The position numbers and the translations under genes are program-made. From Polytrichum commune (Eukaryota; Streptophyta; Polytrichopsida; Polytrichales; Polytrichaceae), in assembly GCA_950295325.1 (NCBI GenBank), contig OX485804.1, positions 25,236,001 through 25,296,000 of the forward strand: a stretch of DNA of 60,000 nt. The letters are read 5' to 3'. The notes beneath the pieces were generated by a model. That model saw only the letters and a program-made list of their open reading frames with translations. It searched no databases and had not been told where the DNA came from. Shown here piece by piece: positions 23,290-34,923 of this stretch (its first letter is position 1; the number at the start of each line of letters is the position of its first letter).

Positions 23290-23945
23290 CATAGGTATGA
23301 AGAAAGAAAAGAAGAATCTTTTTTGCCTCAATTACATATTTGATGAATATTCAAAGTCAAAACCACTAGCTTCCTTAAAACCAATATACATGCCCCATGT
23401 ATGACAACCTTGCATATGACGAGGAACCCCACCTTCATTGCCTAGAGCCAACACAACATAGTTGGGTACTAGACCCAAGCTAGATTAAAGACCAACTAGT
23501 AACGGTGCGCAAAGCCACATGGCCACCTCCATGATCCCATCTAGTTCGCTTGCAAAACCATCACCTTGCATCCCTGGGTACCAACCCCCTTTGTGCTTTG
23601 TGGGCCTACCTCCGTGACTTTGTGAATAGAATGGCTATTACCCCCCCCCCCCCCTTGTAGTGTATAGAATGGCTAGAATAGGCATTGACAAGGCACCCTA
23701 AACCCACCTTGAACCAACCCGAGATAAAGTGGAGCCCGTTACCTACCCTACATGAAGGTAGTGGAGGTCACTATGAGGTGGCATCACTAATGACCCTTAA
23801 AAGTGTCACTCTGTGGGCCCATACACTCTTACACCATGGGAAACGCATCAAGGCAGCAAAGTGTTGGTGATTGAGAGGCGTTTATAGGTGTTGGTTTTGG
23901 GTGGGTGTTGGTTTTAGCACCCTCTACCTTAGTGTCACCAACACT
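23290..23945 (-). repeat. Right member of the ~680-bp inverted repeat pair
   Basis: This is the reverse-complement partner of 13,880-14,565, about 8.7 kb away. It contains a 14-C run at 23,641-23,654 that is absent from the partner. Confidence 0.75.
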
Positions 23946-24707
23946 AAATGTTAACCCAACATCATTTGTCATTCTTGGTTTAAAAAAAAAATTGGGATTA
24001 TAGATTCACAATGTTGCAATTACTATCACTTACTAAGTGATTTTTTATCCAACCTTCAACCATCCATGACAATATCTCATCACATATTTCTTAAGATGCA
24101 AAAAAAATACCAAACCTTATATAGATCTACATAAAGCCTTGCACGGAGCCTCAACAAAAATGTAACCAAATCAAACCAACCCAAAACCCTAATTTGTCGA
24201 AAATCGGATCACGAAGTGCAACTTGTGATGATGGCAAGAAAGCCAAATCCAAGCCTCGAAACTCAAATAGAACACAACCGTCCCACCTGCATTTGAATTC
24301 AACTGAAATACAAAACAAGTAAAAGTTAAAATCATCTCATTGAGCAAACTCTCTCATCGTTTGGAGCAAGTTTCGAAGCAGGCAAGGAGTCCTTAGGATG
24401 GAGGCGGAACCAAGAGAAGCTAGGGTTTTGGTCAATGGATGAATTCATCCATCATCCATCATAATATTTGTCCACATAATCATAAGAAATGTTATCCGAA
24501 AAATTACCGTAATGACATAAAATACCATATGACACTAACTAGCATATCTAGTGTAGTTTATAATCACATGGCATGAGATCTTTGACTAAGATTCAACTAA
24601 ACTCGATGAAGGTAGGAAGTTGGTCTAATTTGGTTGGTTGTCTTAATTGGACATCTATATTTGAGTGGTGTGTCATGACTTGTTAGGTTTGGATGTAAGA
24701 ATGGTGA
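23946..24707. other. AT-rich intergenic DNA with an R2 copy
   Basis: An R2 copy lies at 24,636-24,695 on the minus strand ('gacatctatatttgagtggt'). No gene was seen. Confidence 0.45.
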
Positions 24708-25429
24708 TCATGTGAGGTAGAGGCTAATATCAACTTGATGGTCTAATTGAAAGAAAGACTTGAGACTCCCTAATACCAACTTCTCAAATAATGCTTGAAA
24801 CTTATATCTAATGGAGTTATATAGGGGACACTCCAACACAAAGTGTGTCTCATTTTCAACTACATTACAAAAGTAAAAGTGGCATAATCTATTATTGCTA
24901 GAGATAAGGATAGTTGACCACCGTCCAATCTCGATGGCAAGTCTATGATTTGAGGCGTGGTAAGCAACAATGATCTTGCATTGTGCTGGTGTCGACGATT
25001 GCTTCAAGTACAATTCACATTTGTATAATTTAGGAAAATCCTTGAGTTGGCGATCATCTAGTTTCATCCTTGAGAGATGGAAAGGGTTCCACTCTTTAGC
25101 AAGAAAAACGTCCTTGATATCATCAAATGTGGATTTTAATGTTGGGTTGGCATGGGGTTTTCAATGAGATAGACCCATGATGCCTTCCACATGGTTGTCA
25201 ATTTGTGCCATGTGTTAGCCCATTGTTGAGAAACATGTTGGGAGAGTGATGTTGTTTGGCTAACTGACCAAGAGGAGGGTAGGTGGGAAAGCCATTGTTG
25301 AAAGCTCATAGTTAACTTAAGAGCATATAATTCCATGGGAAGTTCTCCAAATAGAATGTGATAGGTTGTCGCAAAACACACTTTGATGTGAGACATCATG
25401 TGTATTTTCATGCCCTTTTCTTTTGGCAC
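24708..25429 (-). mobile_element. LINE polyprotein fragment (post-RT zinc region)
   Basis: The minus-strand frame 25,067-24,708 contains HASNHRLAIEIGRWSTI, then RLCHFYFCNVVENETHFVLEC, a Cys/His cluster typical of the region after the reverse transcriptase in plant LINE-like elements, then LVLGSLKSFFQLDHQVDI. Upstream, 25,429-25,136 in another frame looks like the preceding part (SQQWANTWHKLTTMWKA). One of the expected cysteines appears lost and there is a frameshift, so this is a relic. It shares the VDISLYLT motif with the scrap at 8.8 kb. Confidence 0.6.
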
Positions 25430-25939
25430 AAATTAAAAATTCAATTGCAAAAGAACCTAGAATACAACTTTTGTGCCCTTTCTGAAAAATCTCTAATGAA
25501 AGTTTTTCAAGTCACCTCCCCAAATTTCAATGCCATTTGTGAAAGTTGGGAGCAACCTTGAATAGATGTGATATGAGCTCCTAATATGTGACTCCAACCA
25601 TTTCTTATTCCCTCAAGATGCCCATCAGGGCTTTCTTACCTACAATTCTTCACCTTTTACATGATGGTTCAAAGGAGGTAGGCTACCATGTGAGCAGTAA
25701 GCGATGAGCAATAACATGTGATCAATGAGGGTTTAATTGATTTGAAATGATAGGCGTCATGACCTCATAATCATGGAAAATGACATGATATGTTCAATGT
25801 TTACTCTACATCATTAGGAATGTACAAAACATGCAAGATCAAAAACCTTGAATTGAAGTATGCCAATCATGCAAGGGGTTTTATTAACAAATAGAGTTAT
25901 AATAAAATAAAATATTAGTCCTTAAGTTTAGGCACAAGT
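25430..25939. other. Intergenic DNA, no gene seen
   Basis: No motif was seen in any frame. Confidence 0.35.
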
Positions 25940-27682
25940 CTAAGTGTGCAATATTGGTGATGTCTCACAATCCGTTTCATTACAAGAGGCAATGTCCTCT
26001 CTACTTTCCTTTGCCTCTAAGTCTACATACAGTGAAACTTTGAGATCATGTTTAACCCTACTCATACTAGATGTTGGAGACGGAGCATTGGCCATTTCCA
26101 AAGCTACACACTCTATGTACGATGGGAGTGTGTTGGATCTCGGAGGAGAAATAACTAACTTCATCATCTTGCACTTGGATTCAAATTTGTTAGACATCCC
26201 TTAATTATTAATTTCATTCAAATCATGACAACAATTGAATGCTAACAAGAATCCAAAGTTACGCACTCAATCGGTGTTGCTTCCAGACATGTTGCACTAC
26301 TACTTCACTGTCATTCATTTGAACATTGGAGGATCACAGCTCCTCCTTTGAGACAATATTATTTGTTGAGTCTTCAAGTGATGCCAACATTGCCTTAAAA
26401 ATGGCTAAGTCGGCCTCATGCCACAACATGACATCTGAGAGCATGACACACATGTATAGGAACACTTGGTGGTGGAGAACACATACCATTCTTAGATGCA
26501 AAGCCATATGCCAAAAGTTAATGTCATTTGTATTTGTTATATGAGAACATGTACCTGTAGATATGCTGACATTAAATACCACATCTTCAAGCTTTGAATT
26601 GATTCAATTAACATTTGCATCAACATTGGGTCCTTCTCCCAAGCTCCCCGCCATGGAATCGATCCATTCATGAGTTGGGAACTTTCCGTGATATGGTCGA
26701 ACAATATATCATCTTCAAAAGGTTGCAATCCAATGTTAATTACCTCTTGCTTTGTATGAAAAGCAAACCAAGATGGGAGTTGTGGACTAGCAGCAAAATA
26801 CGGAAACACCAAGCCTAAGGATCAAAACACCAAAGTTAATATGCATATATGCAAATATATTACTGCTCGTACATTTTGTTTGAACCACAATAAATTACAT
26901 TGCTACTTTGGATAGTCATAAAAGTCATTACCATTTCTTCTAGATTTGAAAGACATGCCAAGCAAAGAGGTTCACACCCCACCATTCCCTGAGTATTTTG
27001 ATTTCATTACTCACTGCACACATTCACATATTAATTTGTACTTTGGTGATCTCATGAAAAAATAACAAAAAAAACAACATCATCACGTAGGTAAGCACCA
27101 CCAAACTCCAATATGGCCTCCACATTGTGCACATCGTGTTTATTTCACTTTGGAATAGAGTGGGGCGGACTTGAAAGATGTGGAACAGGAAAATCCTCTA
27201 GAATATTAACAATGATAAAATCCAACCCCTCATGATTGCAAACCTTGGACGATACCTTTGTGTTGCGACCCTTTGCCATCTAAACAATGAAATGACATGT
27301 TAGAACTTCATAAGGAAATATAAAACTATGAACGTGGTGGTGCGGGAGCAACAACAACATGTTGTGAAACCGAAGCCGAGTTCGGGACTGGGTCCGGCTT
27401 GGAAGGTGTTTTTCGCTTGCCCTTTTGAGTTGCTACAATAGGAAATGAATTTTGTGGTGCATCCAAATAATCATGCATTGTGCCTTTCAACTGAGGAATT
27501 GAAATAGGCTCCCCAAGGGACTTCCTTTCATCCTCATCTTCTGTAGTATTAGTACAAAACAATGCAAAAAAAATCTGCAATCGTTTTCCCATTGTGGTTT
27601 TATTGACCACGATTTTCCAGGCTTCATTTTGTGCATGTTGGATTTCAATCATTAGAAGAAAACCATGTACAAAGAATGCCAA
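25940..27682 (-). pseudogene. Broken gene relic with a methyltransferase-like motif
   Basis: Minus-strand frames follow in order. At 27,682-27,326 is a basic, Pro-rich segment. At 26,812-26,537 the sequence contains GAWEKDPMLMQMLIESIQ. At about 26,590-26,334, after a frameshift, come DVVFNVSISTGTC and later HEADLAIFKAMLASLED. At 26,197-25,940 is a hydrophilic tail. The pattern 'KDP-LMQ-LI ... DVSxSTG ... ExD' resembles the C-terminal part of N4-cytosine/N6-adenine DNA methyltransferase folds (DPFxGSGTT ... IGIExD). Between STG and EAD the sequence looks intronic: CAG followed by GTACAT, then a plausible acceptor before 'atgtcatgttgtggca'. Stops and frameshifts suggest decay. The methyltransferase reading is an inference from motif spacing; it could instead be an uncharacterised transposon-associated gene. 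Confidence 0.35.
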
Positions 27683-28375
27683 CCGAAATCGGCTGCAAAT
27701 ATTTTGATCAGCATGATTTGCAATGTTAAACGACTATAGAATTTGTTTTTTTGGTGTTGCAAACTAAAATTTCTAGAACTTGTATGCATGTAATTTACTG
27801 TTGGAAAGGTCTTCAAAATAATTTTCCAACGATATATCACACGCCTCAGAAAATTTAAATTACAGTCGCAAAATGAAACAGCAAAAGATCTATAGTCATT
27901 TAGTAACTGCAAATTAGGCTGATAAAGAAAATTGTAGCTGATTTTGGCTGTGGTTTTTTTGGGCTCGATTTTCTATTGGTGAATTTTGAGTCATTGTCGT
28001 TTGAGTTTCTAACTACTTTTTAATTTATCAATTAATTTTCTAATCAATTTGCATACATATGCATGCAATTAATTGTTCCTTAAATTAATGTGTTTGCATT
28101 GATTTTGCAATATTAATGACTTAATTTATAGAAATTTTGCATGTGAATTTTGCATGTAAATTTTAAAAGCATGCACTCCTTGATCTGCTCGCTAGTTAAC
28201 TAGGTTGCAATTGAATAAAATCTCCGGGGTTAAACTTTAGGTGTTTACGAGCCACTCAAACTACTCGCGGTTTGACTTACGGTCTAGTAAGAAACGAAGT
28301 TAGTTGTTATAATTATATTAATATCAATTAGTTGGCATTATTAAGACAATTAAACAATACACGAAGACATGACAC
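27683..28375. other. AT-rich intergenic DNA, no gene seen
   Basis: No supported feature. Confidence 0.4.
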
Positions 28376-28570
28376 GACGTCGAGCAGATGAAGACGTGAG
28401 CGGACGGCAATGTATGCGGATGAAGGCATCGAGTGGATAAAGGCGTGAGTAGATGAGGGCGTCAAACGGATGAAAGTGTGAGTGGATGAAGGCGTGAGTG
28501 AACAACAACATATACAAATGAGGGTGTTGAGCGAATGAAGGCGTAAGCGAACGATGACGTAAGCAAATAA
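28376..28570. repeat. Degenerate short tandem repeats (~16 bp)
   Basis: Variants of 'gatgaaggcgtgagtg' recur about ten times with substitutions and small indels. A minus-strand 100-codon frame across them is explained by the repeat. Confidence 0.65.
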
Positions 28571-29320
28571 ATGTCACTGGATAAAAATACGGTGAATGAA
28601 AATTATTGGATGTAGGGGTTTGAAGAATGATGGCTAGGGTGAAGTCAACCATAAATGTTACAAGTTTGATTTAGGTATGGCTAGATGTATAGCTGGAAAA
28701 ACTTTGTGGTTGGAAGGGGTTGGTTTGTGAAGGTTAACGCTAAACTCACTCTCATTTTGTATCTCGGTTAGCATTTCCCCCCCCCCCCTCCATTCTTCAT
28801 ATAGATAGAGGAGCAAAGTTCTAGAATGCTAACAAAATAAATGTTGGATAATTTTTTTTATAAACCTTATTAGCATTAAATAAAAATATTATAAAACCAT
28901 GTTGGATTTTAATCATATGGATGCTTGCTTACCAGAGCATACTGTGTGTGGACATGTAATTGCTAGAATGGAGGTTGTCGTCGGTTGTACAAGTTCTAGT
29001 TGCATAAGTTTCCGATTGTATAAGCTTTATGTTACATTAGATCTAGTTGCATTAGCTTCTTGTTACATTAACTTTGGTTGCATTGATGGTCGAGGCTTAG
29101 TGATATGAGGTCGAGTTAATGGTTAATGATAAAATGAGGGATAAAGTTCTAACTTTAGTCTTGATTGTAGCGTTTGCAAAAGGGAAAGCAGATTATTTTG
29201 CAATTGCAATCACAGTAAATTCATTTAGTTCCTTGAGTATTCACAATTAAAATTACAAAATTTACTACTTTGACACTGATTTGAGAAGATACATTTTAAC
29301 TGTTTTCTAAAGGTCAGAGG
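28571..29320. other. Intergenic DNA, no gene seen
   Basis: Homopolymer C11 at 28,777-28,787. 'Gttacatta' and 'gttgcatta' iterations occur at about 29,000-29,085. It ends with GGTCAGAGG at 29,312-29,320, repeated at 32,742. Confidence 0.4.
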
Positions 29321-32300
29321 CAATGAATGGGTAGTGCCGGCAGCTAGTTACGAGCTAGCCGGTTGATTTTGAGAATTTCCGAATGCAATTGGAAAGTTTA
29401 GGAAGGGGTTCCGGAAGAAAATGGAGGTTTACGGAAATGGGCCGATTAGAAAAATAAAATGTTGGCATTTCGGCAAGCTGCCCTAGAGTCTCCACGGCAA
29501 ATTGCCGATTGAGAAATTATTTTCATGGCGGGCAGCCGACCAAATATATATATTTCAGGTAAGGTTTTCAATACTATGCCTTGTTGGCTTGTGGTTTAGG
29601 CCCTTTAAGGTTAGAGTGGCTTGTGGTTTAGGGCTCCCCTTGCTTCCCTAAACCAGCTTTGACTCCGTAGTAGTGGAGGTTCCATTTTCGTTGTCGGTTT
29701 CACAAACAAACACCCTGGACCCTAAATTTGTTGTTACTTTTGTGAGAGAGTTGTTGTGTCGTCGTAATACCTGCAAGCCTGTGTGAGTTGTGAGGGAGCC
29801 GGCCTCTCTGAGTTGTGAAATCTGTGAGTTGTGAAACCTGTGAGCGGAGAAATCTGTGAGCGGAGAAATATCTGTTAGCCGGAGAATACTGAGAGTCGGC
29901 CTCTGTGAGCCGGCGAAGTCTGTGCTAGGAAGAAAAGCGCCGGAATCAAACCCATAACCCTTGCCTTGAACCCACGAGGCATCCTTAAAGCAGAAAAAAG
30001 ACGGAGAAGAAGAAGGAGCGGGCGTGGCGAGGCGAGGAGGTGAGGTGAGGTGAGGTGAAATTTCAGAGCTTTTTTTTCATACTTCAGTTCCATATTATTT
30101 TTGTTTACTTTCAGAAGGTTCTTCTTCATGACTAAGAGACAGAAATCAATCCGCGATGCCTACTATGCAAAGTCCCAAGACACTGATTCTTCTACGAGTG
30201 ACAACATCATTTATATTCACAGTCCCAACACAAATCAAACACAAGCGCGGGCTTTGTGGAAGGAGCAATGGGCACTTCAATTCAAATGGATAGATTATCC
30301 TGAAGGTAAAATCTTCTATAAGTTTTGTAGGGAGAAAGGTGGCCGCTCAGTATACGCCAAGGATGGATAAAAAAATCTCAAAGTCAGTGCCTTTACAAAC
30401 CATTCTCGATCAAATAAACACCAAAGGCTTGCTTGGGCTTGCACCAGCGGAGAGAAAACCATGGAGAAAGCAATTTTCATTGGTCAGCGTGCTTGTAATG
30501 AGGCTTTGCAAACCCTCTTCAAAGCAACCTACTTCACAGGGAAGCAGTCTTTTTCATATTCCAAATTCCCTGCACTCTGTAAATTGCTAATGCATGTCAA
30601 TGCTTCTATTACAACTAGCATGTACCAAGATAAAAAAAGCTTGCAGTGACTTAATAACCTATATTTTTGTAGTAATAAAAAAAAAACTTTGTATCAGTGC
30701 CACTGGACATCTTGTTATGCTTGCTACAATTGTAGAGGAGGGTTTGCCCAAAACTGTTTTCTTACGGTTGTTACAGTTGGATGGCGATAAGAAAGATTCA
30801 GCTTCAATTTTTGACTGTGTCATATCTCAGTTACGGTTGTGGAATTTAGATTTCTGCAAATTACTGGCCTTTGGTAGTAATGGAGCCAACAACATGGTGG
30901 ATTCTCAAACCGGTGTTTCAACACGACTCCGCAAAGAGGTAAACCCATTTATCTTAGTTTGTCATTGTGTCACTCATCGCACGAATCTTACTGCTTTGGA
31001 TGCTGCCAAAACACCGGATTGTAAGGTTTTGTCCACTGAAATAGATGTTTTGATAAATTCTATTTCAAGTTTTTTTCACAAATCAAGTAAGCGCAAACAT
31101 GCGTTAACGACCTTGCAGGAACAATTGTTTGATTAAAAAAAAACTATGAAACGTTATCACAAAATTCGTTGATTAAGTAGGTGGCAGACAATCAGTTCTT
31201 TTTGTAATTTACTTGAATCTGTCATTTTTTTTTTCAGGATGACAGTGATGTTGTTACAAAGTTTATTTTGGAAAAACTGGATCAGTTCAAATATATTTAT
31301 ATTATGTATTTTTTGGCTGACATTCTTCACTCGTTGGCTATGTTGTCAAAGGTGTTTCAACTGAAGTTCGTAGATGTTACCACTGTGGGAAGTATTGTGC
31401 GTACTGAAGTGGCTCAAATTCGTATGATGTTCATTATCGATTCCTGTGATTTGAATGCTGATGTCTTTAACGATTCCACTGGTTATTATGTTTTGCATGA
31501 TTACGGTCCTCACAGTGGGTACTTGAAAAGATTGCAGTCTGAGGTGAGGGGCTCCATGTTTCACAGCTTTCAGATGACACGGTCTAGGCTTGGTACTAAC
31601 TTGGAAGAGGCTTTGATGTTCCAGAAGAATTTTGCACATGTTGTTTGTTCTGCCCTTGATGCACGTTTTTGTGACAATGATTTGATTTTTTGTTTTAAGA
31701 TTTTAAATCCGACTAATATGCCTTCAGGACAAGTGGGCTTGCAAAATTGGTGTGTTTCAGAATTAGATACTTTGTTGTGTCATTATGAAGTAGACCGCTC
31801 ACATGAAAGCTTTATACTTCCTCCTCTTGCCGACCAAACAACATGTAAGCGTGAATTCTTAGCCTTTAAGCTTCAGTGCACTACGGAAAATGGGGATAAG
31901 AATTTCAGGGATTTGTGGGGTATGATAACTTGGAATCATGCTTTGCAAGCACGATACCCCAACCTCCTTATACTTGCAGAGTTAGCTCATGTGCAATGTG
32001 TTTTCTACTGCGACATGTGAGCGTACTTTTAGTGTACAAAATTTGATCAAGACCAAAGTTAGAAATAGGTTAGGTAGTAGGAATCTCGATGCAATGCTGC
32101 GAATTGCCTTGGAAAGGCCAGATGAAGAAGTAGATGACATAATTTGTGATGCTATCCCACTTTGGAAGAAAGACAGTAAGTACCATTTTTTGTATGCTAA
32201 TCCTTCTTATTTGAATTCTCCTAATACAATGAGTATGAGTGATGTGCCTTGTTCGTTTGGGGCAATTGATACTAACGGCAATGGTACGCAAATCTCGTGA

Positions 32301-32741
32301 CTTTTCAATACTAACTAGCCTCCGAATAATACTTGGACCCTTTTGTGGTGCTTGTATTTTTTGAAGGCTAAATCCTTAGCCCTAATATGGATACAAATAT
32401 GCCAGGCTCAAATCCTGCTAAGGATACTATTTAGATGACAATAAATGGAGAGTGAATGCCCATATTGAATTAATCCACATTAATTCAAAAAAAATTGAAT
32501 CAATGATCATGACACATCCACCACCAAAGTATAAAACTGGCCACACTTTAAACCTTCTGGAAATTGCATAAATGAAAAAAAAAAATTGCCAGCTAATTGC
32601 CTAAACAGATTAGGAAATGGGGGCTATCAACCGATAAATTTTGCACTCTTTAGGCCACTTCCGGGTAAAATTTGTAAAATCCGAGCCACCTCCAGAAACC
32701 TCGGCAATTAGCCGGTTTCTCTACAGAACTCCCCGGACTGT
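29321..32741 (+). mobile_element. hAT-superfamily DNA transposon (putative limits)
   Basis: A broken hAT transposase at 30,128-32,300 is bracketed by the identical 9-mer GGTCAGAGG at 29,312-29,320 and 32,742-32,750, close to the 8-bp target duplication of hAT elements. The termini start CAATG (left) and, reverse-complemented, CACAG or ACAGT (right). Only short similarity follows (CCGGCAG against CCGGGGAG), so terminal repeats are weak. GC-richer, 'gccg'-rich subterminal DNA occurs on both sides (29,340-29,520 and 32,590-32,720). Confidence 0.6.
30128..32300 (+). pseudogene. hAT transposase with TTF-type zinc finger (DUF4371-like), disrupted
   Basis: ATG at 30,128. The N-terminus has a TTF/BED-like finger (KWIDYPEGKIFYKFCREKG ... 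FTNHSRSNKHQ). A DUF4371-like middle carries FGSNGANNMVDSQTGVSTRL and the hAT CHCVTHR motif near 30,965. The C-terminal dimerisation region reads STATCERTFSVQNLIKTK near 32,015, then NRLGSRNLDAMLRIALERP. The frame is broken by a TAA at 30,368-30,370, by frame changes near 30,650 and near 32,005, and by a stop at 31,134 next to an A-run. A T-rich tract ending in CAG at about 31,238 could be a real intron acceptor, so part of the disruption may be splicing. Several breaks fall in A-runs, so sequencing indels are possible. Best read as a decayed transposase. Confidence 0.8.
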
Positions 32742-32786
32742 GGTCAGAGGGACAGTGTTTTGAGCTTTAGGAATGAAACTTTTTAA

Positions 32787-32843
32787 CTTACAGGCATGGA
32801 GCTTTAGAAATGACCTTTAGGAAGAAAGCTCCATGCCTGTAAG
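32787..32843. repeat. Perfect 19-bp inverted repeat with 19-base loop
   Basis: CTTACAGGCATGGAGCTTT at 32,787-32,805 is exactly the reverse complement of 32,825-32,843. It lies about 40 bp beyond the putative hAT right end. If transcribed it would form a strong hairpin. Confidence 0.85.
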
Positions 32844-32849
32844 ATACTG

Positions 32850-34923
32850 TGCCTCAAGAAGGCAAATGTTTATTTAGTAAGTGTATTTATAGGAATCCAA
32901 TGTTGGCTAATTTCTCGGACTTTGCTTAGATTTCGAGATTAGATCTAATTAAATGTTCAGATTTGTGCAAGGTCATCAAAACGCATGAAATAGCATTATA
33001 TATTGAGAACAGTGCACTTCTAGGCAAGTCCCTCTGATCACTTTAAGGTGAGTACACCCATTATTTTTTACTTGAATTAAATCCCCACTTATTCCCATTG
33101 ACACCACCAGCTCCTGACAACATCTACAGACTCGAATACAGAATCGGCCTCAGAATCCAGAGGATTATTACAAAATAGCATGCAATCTGAATTTCAGCAG
33201 CAGCTCCAAGCGCACTGGTAAAATATAGCAACAATACTGCCTACTACTTGCAGATAGCTAAGCCAAAAACTTGGGGGTGTTATCATTCAGATATTAACTT
33301 GTACGAAGACCTCTAAATTCAAGCTACATATAATGCCAACCCCACTTCAATCATGGACATAATCTGGCTTCCAGATAGGATATCCTTCTACAAAACAACC
33401 CTAAACTCCATCTCCAACTACTCCATGATGGGTTTCCTGCACCGACGCATGCTGGCCTCCCCTTCCCAGAACGAAACCAACCTTACCTCCCAACCAAACA
33501 AATTATTATAGCAGATGCAAAACTGCAACGAAGTAGTTGCAGCACAAAATTGTGCACAAGCAGATACTTTGATTTGCAAGATGTAGATAGAAGAAAAGGC
33601 CAGTTCAGAATGGAATAGAAATTCACAATCTGGCAACCATGTTGCTGAACACTTACCTATTGTTCGGTTTGTTAGGCACGTGGCATCAGGAAAAGCACAG
33701 CTACGATGTGAAGACCCATGGGAGTATGCTCAAATGGTCCTCCCAACCCAGCATCCCAACCCAACCCCCTCCCACCTTTTCCCCATGTTTGAAACAAACT
33801 TAATCGGAGGTTGACAGTCCATACTGTCAACCTCGTCATCAAAACAAAAACTGCAGCAACTTCCAATGGAAACATCTGATAATCATTTCACATCACAATC
33901 TTTGAAACTAGCAATCTGATGCAATAGTCATAAACAGTTCCACAGCAAACACTAAGCGTTCACAAGGAACTTGCAAGACACTTACAGGTTTCACCTAAGA
34001 TATGATGTGCTCAGCTGCAGATAGACACACAATCCTGGGCCCATGCCCAACTTCCTCCCAGCCCATCCCCCCAGAGGCCCACAAGCATTCACATCATGTC
34101 AAGGACTGCCCCAGATGCAGGCATTCTGCAGTGATAGTCAGTTAAGACAATTCTAGCCTAATAATCAGCTCAGAACAGCTTGAGCAATCTTCTGAATGTG
34201 ATGGTTCAGATGAAGCACAAGTAATAACCTTGGCACTGAGTAATTTAAATACAACATGACACACTAAAATTTACCTAGCCGCCTAGAAATAAACATTTGT
34301 ACCCATTTGACATGACATAAAAACCAGAAAGCAAAAAATGCAACCAGCAACATTGTGGCAACAGGTCTTTGAAGCACCAAGGAGAAATATTTTTTAAAAG
34401 AGGAAGGGAACAATCTTTCACTACAGATACAAATAGTCAAGTATTATAAACCTCAACTATCTGGGTAAGGTGATTTGGCCAGTCCAGAACTACCTACAGT
34501 TGTCGACCTGAGCTGTTCTTTGTTGATAGACCAAGCCGACTCCAAGCCAAACAATTATCAGGGACAAGGATTGTTTGATTGCCGCATCCATTCTTTGCTG
34601 CATACAAACACATAGAGAGAACAAAAAATTCCAGCCAGCTCCAACCAACACCCCCCAGCCCCACCCCTTGTATGCATATAGACTTCCTCCTCCAGTAGAA
34701 AGAATGAAGAACTCCTCCAGTTCCTTTGCCTGAGCCACCTGGAAGATAGCCTGCATGGGCCATGACAGAAACATGTACCCAACCAGGCTCATTCATGCTA
34801 ATAAAGGTAGACACAAAATGGCATCTTATCCAAATCTAGCGGAATTGCACTGTCATAAGCTCTAATGCTGATTTCACAGACTGAGAAAGGCTACTATAAG
34901 AATAGCTCCCCTCAATGAACCAC
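32850..34923. other. 3' flank and probable 3' UTR of the IRR-like gene
   Basis: No independent gene was recognised. The composition is more even than in the repeat-rich DNA to the left. The part nearest 34,924 is presumably 3' UTR of the minus-strand gene. A poly(A) site could not be placed. Confidence 0.35.
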
